DNA of 64,000 bases, taken from Rheinheimera sp. GTDB taxonomy: Bacteria; Pseudomonadota; Gammaproteobacteria; Enterobacterales; Alteromonadaceae. Of this stretch, positions 60,865 through 64,000 are shown piece by piece. Each line of letters starts with the position of its first letter. The stretch's first letter is position 1. The stretch covers positions 123,719 to 187,718 of the forward strand of contig DMYW01000002.1 in NCBI GenBank assembly GCA_003482455.1, in the 5' to 3' direction. The notes below the pieces were generated by a model that did not search any database, had not been told where the DNA came from, and saw nothing but the letters and a program-made list of their open reading frames with translations. Position numbers and translations under genes: made by a program.

Positions 60865-61876
60865 AGGCTTGCTGCAACGCCTGAACTTGCTGCTGCCAAC
60901 AGTCTTTGGCGGCGCTGGACTGCGCTGCCCAACTATCAAAGCCATGAAACGCCTGTGGATACCAGCAAAGCGTAGTTGGAACCTCGGCTTGCTGTAAGCG
61001 CATGGCAAACGCTTTACTTTCTTCCGCAAATAAATCTGCGCTGCCTACGCCTATCCAGGTTGGCGGCAAGCCCTGCAGGTTAGTGGCTCGGGCCGGGGCT
61101 GCGTAGGGCGAGACAGCGGCAGGGTGTTCAGCGTCGGTGTAACCTAAATAGTAGCGCCAGGCGATGCGGTTCTCCGCCAGACTCCACCCTGCAGTTGCTG
61201 TGGCCGGCGACACTAGGCCTGTCACAGTGCGATCATCGAGCATCGGGTACAGCAGCAGTTGCAGACACAATTCTGGATTGCCTTGATCGCGCGCCCACAG
61301 CGCGACCGCGGCCGCCAATCCAGCTCCAGCACTAGCGCCACCAATGGCGACACGACACGCATCCAGCGCCAATGCACCCGCTTGTTGCTGTACAAAGTGC
61401 AGCGCCTGATAGGCATCCTGCAACGCGGCAGGAAACGGATGCTCGGGCGCCAACCGATAGTCAACCGCCAGCACGGCACAGCCCACATCACGCGCCAATT
61501 GCATGCAACGTCGGTCGTCCCATGCCAGCTGCCCCAGCAGAAAACCGCCGCCATGCAGCCAAATCAACACCGGCAATGCGCTTGGAACTTTGGCTGACGG
61601 TGCGGCAGCTGCCACAGGTCGATACAAGCGAAGTGGCACGCCTGCCATGTCAAAGTCATGCAGTGTTACGCCAAACTTGGCTGGTTTTGCCGCAGGGCGT
61701 TTGGCGTGCATCGCTGCCAGCATGGCGCGGGTTGCGGCAAGATCCTGCAAATCCAATCCGTTGGGAAACACAGACAACATGGCTTGCAAGCCAGCAGCTA
61801 ACTGAGGGTCCGTTGGGATCGGCACCTCAGTTGACTGCTGCATGTTTTGTATTGAGGCTTTGTGTGATGGTGGCAT
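60842..61876 (-). CDS. Alpha/beta hydrolase, hormone-sensitive-lipase (Hsl) family
   Basis: The 344-residue esterase-like protein has the family oxyanion motif LIWLHGGGFLLGQ, nucleophile GGASAGAGLAAAV (Gly-x-Ser-Ala-Gly), a late aspartate in WIGVGSADLFAEES and histidine in FHGFDSWA. It would hydrolyse short acyl esters in the cytoplasm; no signal peptide is seen. The ATG at 61876 is used; MQQSTEV at 61843 is an alternative. It precedes no clear partner. Confidence 0.85.
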   Translation of the reverse strand: MPPSHKASIQNMQQSTEVPIPTDPQLAAGLQAMLSVFPNGLDLQDLAATRAMLAAMHAKRPAAKPAKFGVTLHDFDMAGVPLRLYRPVAAAAPSAKVPSALPVLIWLHGGGFLLGQLAWDDRRCMQLARDVGCAVLAVDYRLAPEHPFPAALQDAYQALHFVQQQAGALALDACRVAIGGASAGAGLAAAVALWARDQGNPELCLQLLLYPMLDDRTVTGLVSPATATAGWSLAENRIAWRYYLGYTDAEHPAAVSPYAAPARATNLQGLPPTWIGVGSADLFAEESKAFAMRLQQAEVPTTLCWYPQAFHGFDSWAAQSSAAKDCWQQQVQALQQAFNARLPA

Positions 61877-61884
61877 CTGGCAAG

Positions 61885-62709
61885 TTATTGCAGCAGCGGA
61901 TTAGCTTTGTGCGCAGGCTCTGGCGCGCTGGTCACCTCAGCGCCGCTTGGGCTAGCTGTCGGGGTGGCCGAAGCCTTTGGCGGAATCGCAGTGGGCGTCG
62001 CGCTCGGCGTGGCATTGCCAGCCTGTTGTGGCACTAGCGCAGCAATGTTGGCATTGGGCACCACCTTAATCTGCGCTTCGTGCCAGATAAATAGATAGCT
62101 GACGGTACGTGCGATCAGCTGTGCCTGCTCAAATTTCATTGTTTTGCTGCTGTCTTGCACCGGGTAAATCAGACTCAGCTGGTAATGTGCACCATGCCCG
62201 CTTTTAATGCTTTTGTATTTGTTATGCGCTTCTGCGGTAGCAGTAAACGCCAGAAACGACAATGGCACCGCCAACGTTAACAGCAATAACCAACTCATGT
62301 ATTGCGGCAAATAATAACGCTCCGACATCTCGGCATATCTTGGATAACGGGCATAAGCCATGCGATCCAGTTTCACTATGGTCACAAACGCCAGCATACA
62401 GATAGCAAAACGCAGCAAAATGCTGGGTTGATTCAGAGCCGCCAGCAAATAGTCGGATAATTCCAAATAAGGCAACACGTTAAAGCCAAATTTGTGGAAT
62501 AACGTCGCTAGAAACAACAAACCAAGCATGCTGCACAGCAGGTAGCTCAGCGTCACCATCAATGTTGGCTGTGTTGCGGCATATTGGCTAAGCGCCGCCA
62601 GTAGCGAATCGATCTTTTGATGGGCAGTAATGCTGGGGTGGCTTTCACCGCCAGGCGCTGCAGCGCGCATAGCTTCGGCGGCGGGCTGCTGGGTATTTTC
62701 GACATCCAT
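61885..62709 (-). CDS. Hypothetical multi-pass membrane protein
   Basis: The 274-residue protein has three or four helices (VTLSYLLCSMLGLLFLATLF, LLRFAICMLAFVTIVKL, MSWLLLLTLAVPLSFLAFTA), a soluble domain (HYQLSLIYPVQDSSKTMKFE) and a low-complexity Ala/Pro/Thr tail (SATPTAIPPKASATPTASPS). No family is recognised. AGGAC precedes the ATG. It starts upstream of the hydrolase in the same direction with an 8-base gap, so the two may form an operon. Confidence 0.65.
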   Translation of the reverse strand: MDVENTQQPAAEAMRAAAPGGESHPSITAHQKIDSLLAALSQYAATQPTLMVTLSYLLCSMLGLLFLATLFHKFGFNVLPYLELSDYLLAALNQPSILLRFAICMLAFVTIVKLDRMAYARYPRYAEMSERYYLPQYMSWLLLLTLAVPLSFLAFTATAEAHNKYKSIKSGHGAHYQLSLIYPVQDSSKTMKFEQAQLIARTVSYLFIWHEAQIKVVPNANIAALVPQQAGNATPSATPTAIPPKASATPTASPSGAEVTSAPEPAHKANPLLQ

Positions 62710-63174
62710 GGGTTGTCCTGCTGTGATGTGGTTAACGATACGATAACAACACAGTCGCCTGGCAAACTCAAGCCGTAGTCCTATGAGCCACGCACATCTG
62801 GGTCACGGCGCAGCAGCTGCTTGCGCGTGACGCGCATAGCCGTAGTGGATGAGCATCAGGCTCGTTAAGCATCGGTCATCTGACATAGCTTGCTAGGAAT
62901 AAAGCCACATCGCGAAACATTTCCTCTGGAAGTCACACATGCAAGTAAGCTATTTTGCTTTTTACGCAAGCATTCGAAAGTAATCACATTTTTGTGATCT
63001 TTTTGCAATTTAAACACCTTTAAACACATTTCGTGTCTAAATATTTTACATAAGCATTACCTAACTTAGTTTTCCGCGGCGTTTCCAAAAAGAAAAATCA
63101 ATCAAAACAGAGTGTTAAAATTTTAGGCATGGGTTTTGCTTATGTCTGCGCCTTACTTTATGGGGAGACATAAA
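62710..63174. other. Divergent intergenic region before the second PEP-CTERM gene
   Basis: This 465-base gap is AT-rich in its right half. ATCACA-TTTT-TGTGAT (62983-62998) is an inverted repeat. Its half-sites are in the reverse order of a CRP site, so I do not call it CRP. A ribosome site GGGGAG lies at 63162. Confidence 0.5.
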
Positions 63175-63972
63175 ATGTTAAATAAAACCAATACTTTATC
63201 TGCGATTGCTTTAGCTGTAGCTGCGTTCGCTTCTCAATCGGCTTCAGCCACGACAATTTTTGACTCTGGCATCCCTGCCAATTGGTCTTGCACAGGTTCA
63301 TGTGGTACTTCAGGTGCCAATGGCGTGGTTGGCTTAGCGCCAACTGGCGGTTCTCAATACGGTTGGGTTTCAACCAACGGTGGCGTGAACGGTGTGGCGC
63401 TGGCAGGTGTTGGTGGTTCAGGTTCTGCGACCACAGGTTCAATCCTGCGTTCAAACCTGTTCACGGCGAACATGAACGAACTGCTGAACTTCTCTTTTAA
63501 TTTCGTCACCTCAGACGGCGCAGGTTTTGCTGACTACGCATGGGCACGTCTGCTGGATGCGGCCAGCAACCAAGTTGCTCTGTTGTTCACTGCACGCACC
63601 GCAGCATCTGGTTCAATCGTCCCAGGTTTCTCTATGCCGGTGCCAAGCGTCACCTTAGACCCAACCAACGTAGCTATCATCGGCGGCGGCCCAGCTTGGT
63701 CACCACTGGGCGGTGATTCAGGCCGTTGCTACTCAGGTGGTTGTGGTTACACAGGTTGGATCAAGAGCTCATTCGCTCTGCAAGCGACTGGCACCTACCA
63801 ATTGGAATTTGGTGTGACCAACTGGAACGATAACAGCTTCCAAACTGGGATGGCGATTGATGGTGTGACAATCAACGGTCGTGACATCAGCAACCCAGTG
63901 TCAGCACCAACCTCACTCGGCCTGCTGGGCTTAGGTTTGGTCGGCGTAGCACTGCGTCGCCGTCGCAAATAA
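63175..63972 (+). CDS. PEP-CTERM secreted protein
   Basis: The 265-residue protein has a signal peptide (TLSAIALAVAAFASQSASA), an extracellular beta-rich domain, and the C-terminal sorting signal VSAPTSLGLLGLGLVGVALR plus RRRK. The tail is close to that of the protein at 41416 (helix GLLGLxLVGxAL, then three arginines), so both should be handled by the same exosortase. The domain holds cysteine pairs (WSCTGSCGTS and RCYSGGCGYTG). GGGGAG precedes the ATG at 63175. A hairpin follows immediately. Confidence 0.85.
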   Translation: MLNKTNTLSAIALAVAAFASQSASATTIFDSGIPANWSCTGSCGTSGANGVVGLAPTGGSQYGWVSTNGGVNGVALAGVGGSGSATTGSILRSNLFTANMNELLNFSFNFVTSDGAGFADYAWARLLDAASNQVALLFTARTAASGSIVPGFSMPVPSVTLDPTNVAIIGGGPAWSPLGGDSGRCYSGGCGYTGWIKSSFALQATGTYQLEFGVTNWNDNSFQTGMAIDGVTINGRDISNPVSAPTSLGLLGLGLVGVALRRRRK

Positions 63973-63977
63973 TGCAA

Positions 63978-64000
63978 AACGCCGCGTCATGACGCGGCGT
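63978..64000 (+). terminator. Terminator hairpin at the window edge
   Basis: ACGCCGCGTCATGACGCGGCGT is a near-complete palindrome following an A-run, 5 bases after the PEP-CTERM stop. The T-tract would lie beyond the window. Confidence 0.75.

Noticed and set aside
62983..62998. Inverted repeat ATCACA-TTTT-TGTGAT as a CRP site
   Set aside because: A CRP site has TGTGA first and TCACA second. Here the order is reversed, so it does not fit.
1..64000. CRISPR array, tRNA or rRNA genes
   Set aside because: Repeats here are irregularly spaced or of 16, 29, 45, 57 and 200 bases without unique spacers of constant length. I found no cloverleaf or rRNA-like segment by reading, though a weak tRNA could be missed without a search.

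Overview
The window looks like chromosomal DNA of a mid-GC gammaproteobacterium. The evidence is an ilvG-ilvM-ilvD-ilvA cluster behind an ilv-type leader peptide, a divergent ampR/ampC pair, rsuA, RND efflux genes, a MesX/MesD methionine synthase pair and PEP-CTERM proteins. A Rheinheimera- or Alteromonadales-like host is plausible, but I cannot fix the genus. No rRNA, tRNA or CRISPR array was seen.

Layout. 0-3.7 kb: a decayed isomerase gene, an amidohydrolase and small proteins (zinc ribbon, LETM1-like). 3.8-8.4 kb: an NSS-type sodium symporter, a periplasmic binding protein, RsuA and a NYN-domain protein. 8.7-13.2 kb: an RND efflux adaptor and pump. 13.3-14.3 kb: a REP-associated tyrosine transposase (RAYT). 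15.2-20.7 kb: a GH13 lipoprotein, a candidate structured RNA, a sensor kinase, an alpha/beta hydrolase and a DUF1289 protein. 21.2-22.3 kb: an AT-rich orphan gene. 22.8-29.6 kb: branched-chain amino acid biosynthesis with leader and attenuator, interrupted between ilvM and ilvD by a 200-bp-period repeat array. 29.6-32.3 kb: an AT-rich two-gene island flanked by a second copy of the 3' end of ilvA. 32.3-36.9 kb: a damaged defence-like region with a PD-(D/E)XK-type protein, a DUF6998-like gene interrupted by a REP unit, and a HepT/MntA module whose hepT is split by an ERIC-like element. 37-43.5 kb: a MerB-like protein, a three-gene AAA+/membrane/TPR operon, a PEP-CTERM protein and a deacetylase. 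43.7-52.5 kb: a SNF2 helicase, MesX (frameshifted)/MesD and AmpR/AmpC. 52.7-64 kb: secreted and membrane proteins, BACON and Sel1 repeat proteins, a lipase-like hydrolase and a second PEP-CTERM protein.

The most striking feature is a dispersed repeat. Its ends read GGACACCCAC/GTGGGTGTCC, and the full unit is an imperfect palindrome of about 55 bp with arms ending CCACTGTAAT/ATTACAGTGG. About two dozen copies lie between 3.7 and 33.2 kb, on both sides of the RAYT gene. Six copies lie inside two intact genes (RND pump, GH13 enzyme), all in the same orientation and reading frame, each adding a D-T/I-H tripeptide. One full unit interrupts the DUF6998-like gene. I infer that the RAYT or a relative mobilises these units and that some have been kept as coding sequence.

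All calls come from reading the sequence. Family names rest on recognised motifs, and no database search was run.
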